A stretch of 21,735 nucleotides of DNA, from assembly GCA_934754495.1 (NCBI GenBank), contig CAKVHW010000008.1:1-21735 (forward strand), read 5' to 3'. The notes under the pieces are model-generated. The model was not told the origin of the DNA, did no database searches, and was given only the letters and a program-made list of their open reading frames with translations. Positions 7,552 through 14,626 of the stretch are shown here, one piece after another; position 1 is the first letter of the stretch; each line of letters starts with the position of its first letter. The translations under genes and the position numbers were made by a program. The DNA is from an uncultured Clostridia bacterium (GTDB taxonomy: Bacteria > Bacillota > Clostridia > Christensenellales > UBA1242).

Positions 7552-7586
7552 ATTTTTGTAAAAAATGTTTATTTTTGTACAAAAAT
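7552..7586. promoter_or_regulatory. Two operator-like palindromes upstream of the regulator promoter
   Basis: ATTTTTGTACAAAAAT at 7571-7586 is a perfect 16-base palindrome. A 15-base copy lacking only the central C, ATTTTTGTAAAAAAT, lies at 7552-7566. The two start 19 bases apart, roughly two helical turns. They sit 14 and 33 bases upstream of the -35 box of the regulator gene, a position that suits an activator or a repressor. The binding protein is unknown; autoregulation by the sigma-4-like protein is possible. Confidence 0.5.
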
Positions 7587-7617
7587 GTCAAATCTTGTCA
7601 AAACCTTTTAATTTTTT

Positions 7618-7631
7618 AGAACTTATGTTCG
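7618..7631 (-). promoter_or_regulatory. LexA-like box in the divergent intergenic region
   Basis: The minus strand reads CGAACATAAGTTCT. It has the full GAAC-N4-GTTC dyad of Gram-positive LexA (DinR) boxes and agrees with the Bacillus consensus CGAACRNRYGTTYC at 12 of 14 positions. A TATAAT (7638-7633) lies one base upstream on the same strand, so the box would cover the start of a minus-strand transcript reading toward the regulator and phage head genes. No good -35 is visible for it. Confidence 0.5.
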
Positions 7632-7751
7632 AATTATACGCCATTAAAATGGACATCTGTGTGTCCTATTTAAAAATTTTATATGGTTAAAATACACAAA
7701 AACTCAACTTGTTAAAAATATACAAATTCTTAACAACCACCGCTCAATCGT

Positions 7752-7780
7752 TTGCATTATTAATTATGTTTTTTTATAAT
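7752..7780 (+). promoter_or_regulatory. Sigma-A promoter of the propeller/SH3 protein gene
   Basis: TTGCAT (7752-7757) and a perfect TATAAT (7775-7780) are separated by 17 bases. RNA would start near 7787, giving a leader of about 40 AT-rich bases with the AAGAGG ribosome binding site at its end. Confidence 0.75.
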
Positions 7781-7826
7781 ATATAAATATAAATTAATTA
7801 TACATACTATATTTTAAGAGGTACAT

Positions 7827-10472
7827 ATGAAAAAAATTAAATTAACCATAGTAGGACTAATTTTGTGTGCTTTATGCTTAATTCCAACGGCTTATGCAAG
7901 TGCAACAAGCAAAGAAATATATTATCCACACGGAATTGAAGACTATGTTGACCTAAGCACATTAAAGTGTTTTGATATAAATGAAAATGACATTTATTAT
8001 GCAACAAGTAGCGGAAAAGTATTTGAGTATAATAAATTGAGTAAAAAGACAACTGAAGTTGCTACCGAAGTTGGCAATGTGTACAACATTAATGTTGCAG
8101 GCGAATACATATTTGTTTTAAATGCAAGCAACACCAAAATCTTTAATCTAGACACAAGCGAGTTTAAAGATGTTACTGTATACACTCCTGCCACTTACGG
8201 AAATGCCATTGTAAAATATTTCAACAATAAATATTATTACTTGTATGTTCAATCAGATGGAGTAAATTCCACTCTTATGCTTGATATTTGCGATTCTACC
8301 CTTACAAAACAAAGCAGTTATTCATATGTGCTAACAGGCGGTTCGTACATTTTAGATATGACCGAAAATTACATATTTGCTAAAAACACAACCGGCAACA
8401 CTTTGTACATGTTTAAGCAAATTAGCGATACAACTACAGACCTAACCCCTATTAAAGATAGCAGTAACAACAACTACTTCACAATTGTTGGCATTACCGC
8501 ATCAGAGAAAGTTAAAACCATTGCAGTAATTGATAATCATGTTTTGATTAGTGCAAATTCTGTTATCGATGCAGATTTTAATGAAAACGGAATTAGCAGT
8601 TTTAAATACACCGACCTTAAAAACGGAACAAAAACCATTACAAATAGTGCCGATATTATGGTTGTTAAAAATAATAGCGTATATATATTTAACGAAATAA
8701 ATGCAAACATTAACGAATTTTCTTTTGATTCCAGCACAAACCCTAGCATTTTAAATTTTAAAAAGTCAATTATAGCAAGCAAAGGAAACGAAAACGGCAG
8801 ATTTAAAAATGTAAGTTCTGTTATGTTTAAAGCAGGCACATTATATGTTAGCGATAGCGGAAACAATCGTATTCAAGTTGTAAACAAAGAAGAAATTTTT
8901 TCATATGACACCTACGGCAAAAAATCAAGCGAAGTTGTAACCGACAAAACAAATCAAATGTATTATGTTTTGACCAATGGAACAAACTCGTACCTATATA
9001 AAAATGCTGAAACCACACCACTTGCCACTATCAACAATGATACCATTATTAGTATTGACATTAACATTGACAGCACAATATACATGCTATCTAAAACAAA
9101 AATTTACACATACAATGGCACTCTATCCAACAAAAACATTATTGATACTGTCGCAAATAATTTGACTGAAAATAGTAAAATTAGAATTAGTGTAGACTAC
9201 ACAAATATTAACAATCCAGTAAGTAGTTTGGCTCAAAATGCAGGTATTCTAGTTAGTGGTGGCGATATAATTTACAAGGTTTCAACTTACCAAAATAGTA
9301 CATATTATGCACAGATTGATAGTTTTCAACTTAGTGCCAATATTAAGGATTTTAACATCAATTACCACAACCACATTATTGCATTACTTGACAATGGCAA
9401 CTTTATAAGGTCTGCATATAAAGCCGAAACTGAAACCATTAAAACATTAAGCGGATTTAGCGAACACAATTGTTTTGATGTTGATATTGTAAGTGGCGAT
9501 ATTTATATTTACAATAACACAATTAGTGCTTTTGAAGTTGTTAACGACCAGGAATTTAGTCCTAAAAACACATTTGGTAGTTATTATCCAAATTTAGATT
9601 CTACAGTTGATAGCCAAATTTGGAAATACGGAATACTAAAACAAAACACCCTTATTTATGATTACCCTTACTATGTTGGCAACACAAACAAAATTAAAAC
9701 AACCGAAAAACCTTGTCTAATTATGCAAGCAAATGAAGAATTTGCCTACATCGGCTATGTAGAAAACAACAAGTTAAAGGCTGGCTATATTGAAGTATCA
9801 AATCTTGACGGCGGAATAAAAACCATTGGACAAGATGGCAAAGAAACTAAAGTAAGAACTACAAATAAGAATGTTAATGTTTATAAATTCCCTACAATTT
9901 GCAATGTTTGTACCGAAACTTTTGACAAGGAAATTAGCCTAAATAAAATTAATCAAGGTACCGTTGTAACCACAATGGGCGTATATCCTATTAAATTTGA
10001 TGGAAATTATTTTTACCTTGTTAATTACGATGGAAAATATGGTTATATTTACGAAAAAGATGTTGTTCTAAATGATGGAATATCCAAAACAATAAAAACC
10101 AATGCTAAAATAAATATTTTTGATAATCGCTCAGAAGTACCTGTGTACATTGAGGGAAAAGACGATGCAAATCTACTAATTTACCTTCCAAACGATTACA
10201 AAATTAACGCCATTAACTACAACAAGAAAAGCAAATACACAAGAATTAACTTTATTGACCCCTATGGACAAGAACGTGAAGGTTATGTACTAACTAAGTA
10301 TATAAAACCTAACGGTCTTACACCTGCAATGGTGACTGCAATTGTGCTAATTGTAGTTGATGCTGTTATTGCAACTGCTGTTATTATATTCTTTAATGTG
10401 TATCGAAAAAAGCAAAAAGTCGAAGCCGAAAAAGAAAATGACAACATAAATTCTGATAGTAAAGAAGAATAA
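7827..10472 (+). CDS. Large secreted, membrane-anchored beta-propeller and SH3-like protein
   Basis: This is an 881-residue surface protein. Residues 1-26 are a signal peptide (core LTIVGLILCALCLI, cleavage near AYA-SA). Residues about 35-590 are strand-rich repeats typical of a beta-propeller. An NHL-like signature lies near 318-345 ('GRFKNVSSVMF', then 'LYVSDSGNNRIQVV'). Residues about 605-826 hold three SH3-like units, each with an aromatic-rich strand ending in 'GYI' or 'GYV' (for example FYLVNYDGKYGYIYEKDV). A membrane helix (836-860) and a Lys/Glu-rich cytoplasmic tail follow. NHL propellers usually bind protein, RNA or glycan partners; here the domain is extracellular, so a cell-wall or adhesion scaffold role is likely. 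The start is an ATG with AAGAGG, behind a strong promoter, and a shared terminator follows. No enzyme motif was found. Confidence 0.8.
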   Translation: MKKIKLTIVGLILCALCLIPTAYASATSKEIYYPHGIEDYVDLSTLKCFDINENDIYYATSSGKVFEYNKLSKKTTEVATEVGNVYNINVAGEYIFVLNASNTKIFNLDTSEFKDVTVYTPATYGNAIVKYFNNKYYYLYVQSDGVNSTLMLDICDSTLTKQSSYSYVLTGGSYILDMTENYIFAKNTTGNTLYMFKQISDTTTDLTPIKDSSNNNYFTIVGITASEKVKTIAVIDNHVLISANSVIDADFNENGISSFKYTDLKNGTKTITNSADIMVVKNNSVYIFNEINANINEFSFDSSTNPSILNFKKSIIASKGNENGRFKNVSSVMFKAGTLYVSDSGNNRIQVVNKEEIFSYDTYGKKSSEVVTDKTNQMYYVLTNGTNSYLYKNAETTPLATINNDTIISIDINIDSTIYMLSKTKIYTYNGTLSNKNIIDTVANNLTENSKIRISVDYTNINNPVSSLAQNAGILVSGGDIIYKVSTYQNSTYYAQIDSFQLSANIKDFNINYHNHIIALLDNGNFIRSAYKAETETIKTLSGFSEHNCFDVDIVSGDIYIYNNTISAFEVVNDQEFSPKNTFGSYYPNLDSTVDSQIWKYGILKQNTLIYDYPYYVGNTNKIKTTEKPCLIMQANEEFAYIGYVENNKLKAGYIEVSNLDGGIKTIGQDGKETKVRTTNKNVNVYKFPTICNVCTETFDKEISLNKINQGTVVTTMGVYPIKFDGNYFYLVNYDGKYGYIYEKDVVLNDGISKTIKTNAKINIFDNRSEVPVYIEGKDDANLLIYLPNDYKINAINYNKKSKYTRINFIDPYGQEREGYVLTKYIKPNGLTPAMVTAIVLIVVDAVIATAVIIFFNVYRKKQKVEAEKENDNINSDSKEE

Positions 10473-10480
10473 AAAACAAC

Positions 10481-10508
10481 AAAAAGCCCCTTTATTCAGG
10501 GGCTTTTT
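10481..10508. terminator. Bidirectional Rho-independent terminator
   Basis: AAAAAGCCCC (10481-10490) pairs perfectly with GGGGCTTTTT (10499-10508) across an eight-base loop. A T run follows on each strand. It ends the propeller gene (plus) and the deacetylase/ssDNA-binding operon (minus). Confidence 0.92.
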
Positions 10509-10515
10509 TACTTTA

Positions 10516-11181
10516 TTATTTAATCATAGCAGAAGTATTTGAAAATCTGTTAAATTCAAATTCAGGTGATTGAAGTGCAACCTTAGAAAGTGATACTTCA
10601 TAAGCAACACGTTTTTCAATTTCGCCATTTTCAAGTTTTTTCTCGTACTCACGACTTTGAATACGTCCACTTGCATACACCTTATCACCAACATTCATAT
10701 TTTTTACAAACCTAGCATTTCTTCCCCATGCAATGCAAGGAAGATAGTCGCTCTTGTTGTAATTTCTATTCACTGCCAAAAGCACATCACAAATCTCACG
10801 CTTAAAAGGTGTTGTTCTAAAAATTGGTTCTTTGCACACATAACCTACTATGTCAATTTGATTTGGATTGATATTAGGATTGTAGTCTTCAACCTCTCTT
10901 ATAAACATTGTAAGCATTAGCCTACTTTTATCGTCTTCCATTTTATTGAAACTTCTAAACTGACCTTTGCCAGACATCATTTTACCTTTTTTAAGGTTGT
11001 ATTCTTCTAAAAGCCTTTCACTTACAGTTACTGGAATTATATCAAAAGCATCGCTAAGACGCATAACTTTTAGGTTAAATTCATAAAAGCCTTCGTTGTA
11101 AATTTCGTGACTATATTTAGGGTCGTCAAGAATTTCTCCTGACAATGTTACTATATTATTATTTAATTGTTCGTAGTTCAT
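10516..11181 (-). CDS. Tandem OB-fold ssDNA-binding protein (SSB-like)
   Basis: This 221-residue protein has two consecutive SSB-type OB folds. The first spans about residues 8-102 and is divergent. The second spans 106-205 and is closer to standard SSB, with 'DIVGYVCKEPIFR', 'YLPCIAWGRNARFV' and 'GDKVYASGRIQSREYE'. Classical bacterial SSB has one OB fold and a flexible acidic tail ending in DDDIPF, which recruits repair and replication proteins. This protein lacks that tail and ends in SNTSAMIK. It is therefore probably an auxiliary ssDNA-binding protein, with the housekeeping SSB encoded elsewhere. The start is an ATG with AAGGAG. It is 28 bases downstream of the deacetylase gene and probably cotranscribed. 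Tandem-OB SSB-like proteins are known in Clostridia, from memory. Confidence 0.8.
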   Translation of the reverse strand: MNYEQLNNNIVTLSGEILDDPKYSHEIYNEGFYEFNLKVMRLSDAFDIIPVTVSERLLEEYNLKKGKMMSGKGQFRSFNKMEDDKSRLMLTMFIREVEDYNPNINPNQIDIVGYVCKEPIFRTTPFKREICDVLLAVNRNYNKSDYLPCIAWGRNARFVKNMNVGDKVYASGRIQSREYEKKLENGEIEKRVAYEVSLSKVALQSPEFEFNRFSNTSAMIK

Positions 11182-11209
11182 TTAAATCTCCTTAAAAATG
11201 TGCTTAAAA

Positions 11210-11974
11210 TTAGTTTTTTCTTTGAATACCCAAGTTGTCAATTTTGTATTTATCTTTGTATATAAGGTCGCCAACCGAAACAAACGTGTAGCCCTTTTTA
11301 GTAAGGCTTTCAAGAATTAATTTTAGCCCGTCTAAAATGTTATCGGAATTATTGTGACATAAAATAATGCCACCATTTCCTATTTTATCTAGCACCCTAT
11401 TTAGCATTTGCGATCCGCTTAGTCCTTTCCAATCAAGTGTATCAACACTCCACTGAATTGTTTTTAAATTAAGCGAGTTTGCAGTGTTGATAACAGCATT
11501 ATTATAACTTCCATATGGTGCTCTAAATAATTCCACTTTTTTGCCTGTTATGGCTTCAATCTTTTCTACCGATGTGGTAAGTTCTAGTTTCATTTGGTCT
11601 GCACCCAAAGTTACAAAATCTGGGTGGGTATTGCTATGTGTACCTATTTCAACTCCTTGATTATTGATTGCTTTTACCATATCTGGGTATTTATCAACCC
11701 AAAAACCAACCAAGAAAAATGTTGCATTTACATTATACTCTTTAAGTAGTTCTAGTATTTTTAGGGTCTTATCTGCACCCCAAGCACTATCAAAAGTAAC
11801 AGCAATTTTTTTGTCTGGCACATCAACTTGATATATTGGGACTAACCTAGGAACTTGCCCAAAATACACACTAGCCGATGAGTTTCCAACAATATTTAAT
11901 GACAACATTATACACACAAGCAAAATGCAAGATAAAAACAATAATGTGCGTTTTTTCAATACAAGAAATTTCAT
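11210..11974 (-). CDS. Polysaccharide deacetylase, CE4 (NodB) family, PdaB-like
   Basis: This is a 254-residue membrane-anchored or secreted enzyme. Residues 8-30 are a hydrophobic N-terminal segment. A NodB domain follows (about 55-245). Motif 1 is TFDSAWG (Asp62, with Ser63 in place of the usual second Asp). Motif 2 is HSNTH (His113, His117, metal ligands). Motif 3 is RAPYG (Arg151). Motif 4 is WSVDTLDW (Asp178). Motif 5 is ILCHN (His207). CE4 enzymes remove acetyl groups from peptidoglycan or chitin sugars; the 'TFDxxWG' form is typical of the PdaB/YlxY sporulation-type branch in Firmicutes, whose activity is less well proven. The start is an ATG with AAGGGG. It leads a two-gene operon with the SSB-like gene. 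Confidence 0.87.
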   Translation of the reverse strand: MKFLVLKKRTLLFLSCILLVCIMLSLNIVGNSSASVYFGQVPRLVPIYQVDVPDKKIAVTFDSAWGADKTLKILELLKEYNVNATFFLVGFWVDKYPDMVKAINNQGVEIGTHSNTHPDFVTLGADQMKLELTTSVEKIEAITGKKVELFRAPYGSYNNAVINTANSLNLKTIQWSVDTLDWKGLSGSQMLNRVLDKIGNGGIILCHNNSDNILDGLKLILESLTKKGYTFVSVGDLIYKDKYKIDNLGIQRKN

Positions 11975-11998
11975 TTTTGTACCCCTTAATTTTAATAC

Positions 11999-12027
11999 AA
12001 TCTATGGTCTAATCTAAAACAATTCAA
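11999..12027 (-). promoter_or_regulatory. Weak candidate promoter of the deacetylase operon
   Basis: On the minus strand TTGAAT (12027-12022) and TAGATT (12004-11999) are 17 bases apart, each matching consensus at four or five positions. RNA would start about 18 bases before the ATG. No better pair is visible in the 170 bases upstream. Confidence 0.35.
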
Positions 12028-12143
12028 GTGACTTAAAATGCCACTAAAAAACATCTTTTGTAAATTCTTGTACTATTTTAGCAACAACCATAAAAACTAT
12101 AATATTGTACTAGCCTACATGCCTAAAATATGATTAGAAAAAC

Positions 12144-12176
12144 AAAAAAAGACGGAAACTATTTCCGTCTTTTTTT
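12144..12176 (-). terminator. Terminator of the parE-parC operon
   Basis: A 15-base-pair stem (AAAAAAAGACGGAAA with TTTCCGTCTTTTTTT) closes a three-base loop (12159-12161). It lies eight bases after the parC stop. The T run on the minus strand makes a strong Rho-independent terminator; the structure is symmetrical and could act both ways. Confidence 0.92.
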
Positions 12177-12184
12177 ATACTCTA

Positions 12185-14626
12185 TTATTTTTCAGTAACA
12201 GGGTCTACAACATATTTATAAGCACTTACAAGGCTTAATACTTTTGCTGTTCTCTTTGCTTTTGTTTCCTTTGCAGGAAGTTGAATGTTTTTATTTGCCA
12301 CAAATTTTAATGATTTATCTACATCTTCAAACACATAATTAGTATTTGTGTTAAATAAATCAGCAAGTAAAATATTGCCAGATTTAATTATTTTAGTGCC
12401 CTTTCTATTTCTTGCACTTTCTGGAATATCGGTGTATTTCATAAGCGTTGCACCGGCGTCATTTGTAACAACCACAAATAGGTCAGACTTACCTACTTGC
12501 ATTGCACTTACTACAATGTCTGTTTCTTGCAATGCAATACTCTTAACACCTACACTTACTCTACCGCTTACAGCAATATCTGCCTTGTCGCAAACCATAG
12601 CATAGCCATCTTTAGTAAATACCGCAAGTTTTAGATTTTCGCTATTTATTCCAACATAAACCACTTCATCATCATCTTTTAGTTTGATGCTTGCAATGGC
12701 CTGTTTGCTTGCAAAATATTCTCCAACTTTTGTTAGTTTTACCATACCTTTCTTGGTTACAAATAATAGCAGTTCGTCTTTATTTTGTTCGGACAATTCA
12801 ATAATGCTAACAAATTTATCATTTACATCCACAGCCGAGCAAAGTGAATGAATATATGTTCCTTTATCTTTAAACTTGGTTTGGTTAATTTTGGCAACAT
12901 CAAGTTTTATGCACACACCTTTATTGGTAAATCCATATACGGTTTTATTAGAATTGCTAACAAAACTAATCTCTGGAATTTCGTTAATAGTTGCATTAGC
13001 AACACTAAGTTCTTTTGTTGCAAGGTTATAACTCTTGGTGCTAACTGTTTTAATTGTGTTGCTTGGTGAGTAAATAACATGCACTTCTTCACTAGCACTA
13101 TCTTTAACTTCAGTTTCTTCAATTTCATCGTTAGGTTCGGCAAATAGTGATTTTCTGCCTGTTTTGTATTTGCCTGCAATTTCCAAAATTTCTTTTTTAA
13201 CTATTTTCATTTGCATTCTTGGGCTCTTTAATATTTCGGTATAACGTTTGATAAGATCTTTTAATCTATTAAGTTCGGTCACAAGTTTTGTAACCTCAAG
13301 GCTTGTAAGACGTGCCAAACGCATATCAAGAATTGCTTGTGCTTGCACATCGCTTAGTGTGAATGTGTTCATAAGGGTAATCTTAGCATCTGTTACATTT
13401 TTGCTTGTTTTAATAATCCTTACAACTTCGTCAATGTTGTTAATGGCAATTAGCAGACCTTCCAAAATATGTTCTTTTTTAAGTGCAACTTCAAGGTCGT
13501 ATTTGGTACGATTGTAAATTACTTTTTGTTGGTAGTTTACATAATAATCCAAAATTTCTCTTAAACTCATTAATTTGGGCTTACCATCTGCAATAGCAAC
13601 CATATTAACGTTAAACGATGTTTCCAAATCGGAGTATTTATATAGCATATTTAAAATTGCATTTACTCGTGCGTTTTTCTTTAATTTAATTACAGCACGC
13701 ATACCTGTACGGTCTGACTCATCAACAATTTCACTAATATATGTCAAGGTATCGGTCTGGTCGGCTTCTTTTAGTTTAACAATACGTTGTAAAAGTTGTG
13801 CCTTATTTACTTGATATGGAATTTCTGTAATTACAATACTCTTTTTATCGTTTTCACCATTTTCAATATGAAGTTTTGCACGTAAAATTAATTTACCCTT
13901 ACCTGTTTCATAGGCTTTTTTGATTTCGCTACCTTCCATAATGTATCCGCCTGTTGGAAAGTCTGGACCTGGCATTATGGTTAACATCTCGTCTACAGTT
14001 ATGTTTTTGTTATCAATGTATGCCCCAACAAGGTTGCACACTTCGTTAAGGTTGTGTGTTGGAATATTTGTTGCAAGACCTACGGCAATACCATATGCAC
14101 CATTTACAAGCAAATTAGGAAATCTGCCCGGTAACATGTCCGGCTCTTTGCACGAGTCATCGAAGTTAAAACTCCATGAAACAGTATTTTTCTCAATATC
14201 TCTTAAAAGTTCTAGTGCAATAGGTGCAAGGCGGGCTTCAGTATAACGCATTGCGGCTGCTCCGTCACCATCTACGCTACCAAAGTTTCCGTGACCAGAA
14301 ACAAGCACTTCGCCCATATTAAAGTCTTGTGCCATTCTAACCATTGTGTCGTAAATACTGCGGTCACCGTGTGGGTGATATTTACCCATGCAGTCACCAA
14401 CAATACGAGCACTTTTTCTAAATGGTCTATCAGGTAATACACCAACTTCTAGCATACTATATAGCACACGGCGTTGAACCGGTTTTAAACCATCTTCAAC
14501 TCTTGGCAATGCTCTATCCATAATAACAAATTCGCTATATGGAAGCATACTATCGTGCATAACTTCTTCTAATGCCTTGGTTATTACAACATCTGATGAA
14601 TATTTACTAACATTACTTTTTGTCAT
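12185..14626 (-). CDS. parC: Type IIA topoisomerase subunit A (ParC/GyrA-like)
   Basis: This 813-residue subunit cuts and rejoins DNA. The winged-helix region carries 'SARIVGDCMGKYHPHGD' (residues 72-88). The catalytic tyrosine is Tyr128 in 'AMRYTEARL', which aligns with E. coli GyrA Tyr122. The tower and coiled-coil gate run to about residue 495. The C-terminal domain (about 525-800) shows repeated blades such as 'FTNKGVCIKL', 'VTKKGMVKLT' and 'FTKDGYAMVC'. The GyrA box (QRRGGKG) needed for negative supercoiling is not seen, so I favour a topoisomerase IV-type ParC role, which separates daughter chromosomes. Residue 89, equal to E. coli Ser83, is Arg. It overlaps parE by 14 bases. A divergent GyrA remains possible. 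Confidence 0.85.
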   Translation of the reverse strand: MTKSNVSKYSSDVVITKALEEVMHDSMLPYSEFVIMDRALPRVEDGLKPVQRRVLYSMLEVGVLPDRPFRKSARIVGDCMGKYHPHGDRSIYDTMVRMAQDFNMGEVLVSGHGNFGSVDGDGAAAMRYTEARLAPIALELLRDIEKNTVSWSFNFDDSCKEPDMLPGRFPNLLVNGAYGIAVGLATNIPTHNLNEVCNLVGAYIDNKNITVDEMLTIMPGPDFPTGGYIMEGSEIKKAYETGKGKLILRAKLHIENGENDKKSIVITEIPYQVNKAQLLQRIVKLKEADQTDTLTYISEIVDESDRTGMRAVIKLKKNARVNAILNMLYKYSDLETSFNVNMVAIADGKPKLMSLREILDYYVNYQQKVIYNRTKYDLEVALKKEHILEGLLIAINNIDEVVRIIKTSKNVTDAKITLMNTFTLSDVQAQAILDMRLARLTSLEVTKLVTELNRLKDLIKRYTEILKSPRMQMKIVKKEILEIAGKYKTGRKSLFAEPNDEIEETEVKDSASEEVHVIYSPSNTIKTVSTKSYNLATKELSVANATINEIPEISFVSNSNKTVYGFTNKGVCIKLDVAKINQTKFKDKGTYIHSLCSAVDVNDKFVSIIELSEQNKDELLLFVTKKGMVKLTKVGEYFASKQAIASIKLKDDDEVVYVGINSENLKLAVFTKDGYAMVCDKADIAVSGRVSVGVKSIALQETDIVVSAMQVGKSDLFVVVTNDAGATLMKYTDIPESARNRKGTKIIKSGNILLADLFNTNTNYVFEDVDKSLKFVANKNIQLPAKETKAKRTAKVLSLVSAYKYVVDPVTEK

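Larger units (their letters stand above)
7483..7826. other. 344-base divergent intergenic region (regulator / propeller protein)
   Basis: Besides the two promoters, the LexA-like box and the palindromes listed separately, the region contains three minus-strand TTTGACA copies (ending near 7595, 7586 and 7533), of which only the last has a correctly spaced -10. It also has a small inverted repeat GGACA/TGTCC (7651-7655 and 7662-7666). I see no open reading frame of note and no RNA gene. Confidence 0.6.

Noticed and set aside
12068..12112. Direct repeat TTGTACTA, two copies in the parC/deacetylase intergenic region
   Set aside because: Eight bases is short for an AT-rich region, and the copies do not sit at a promoter I can support.
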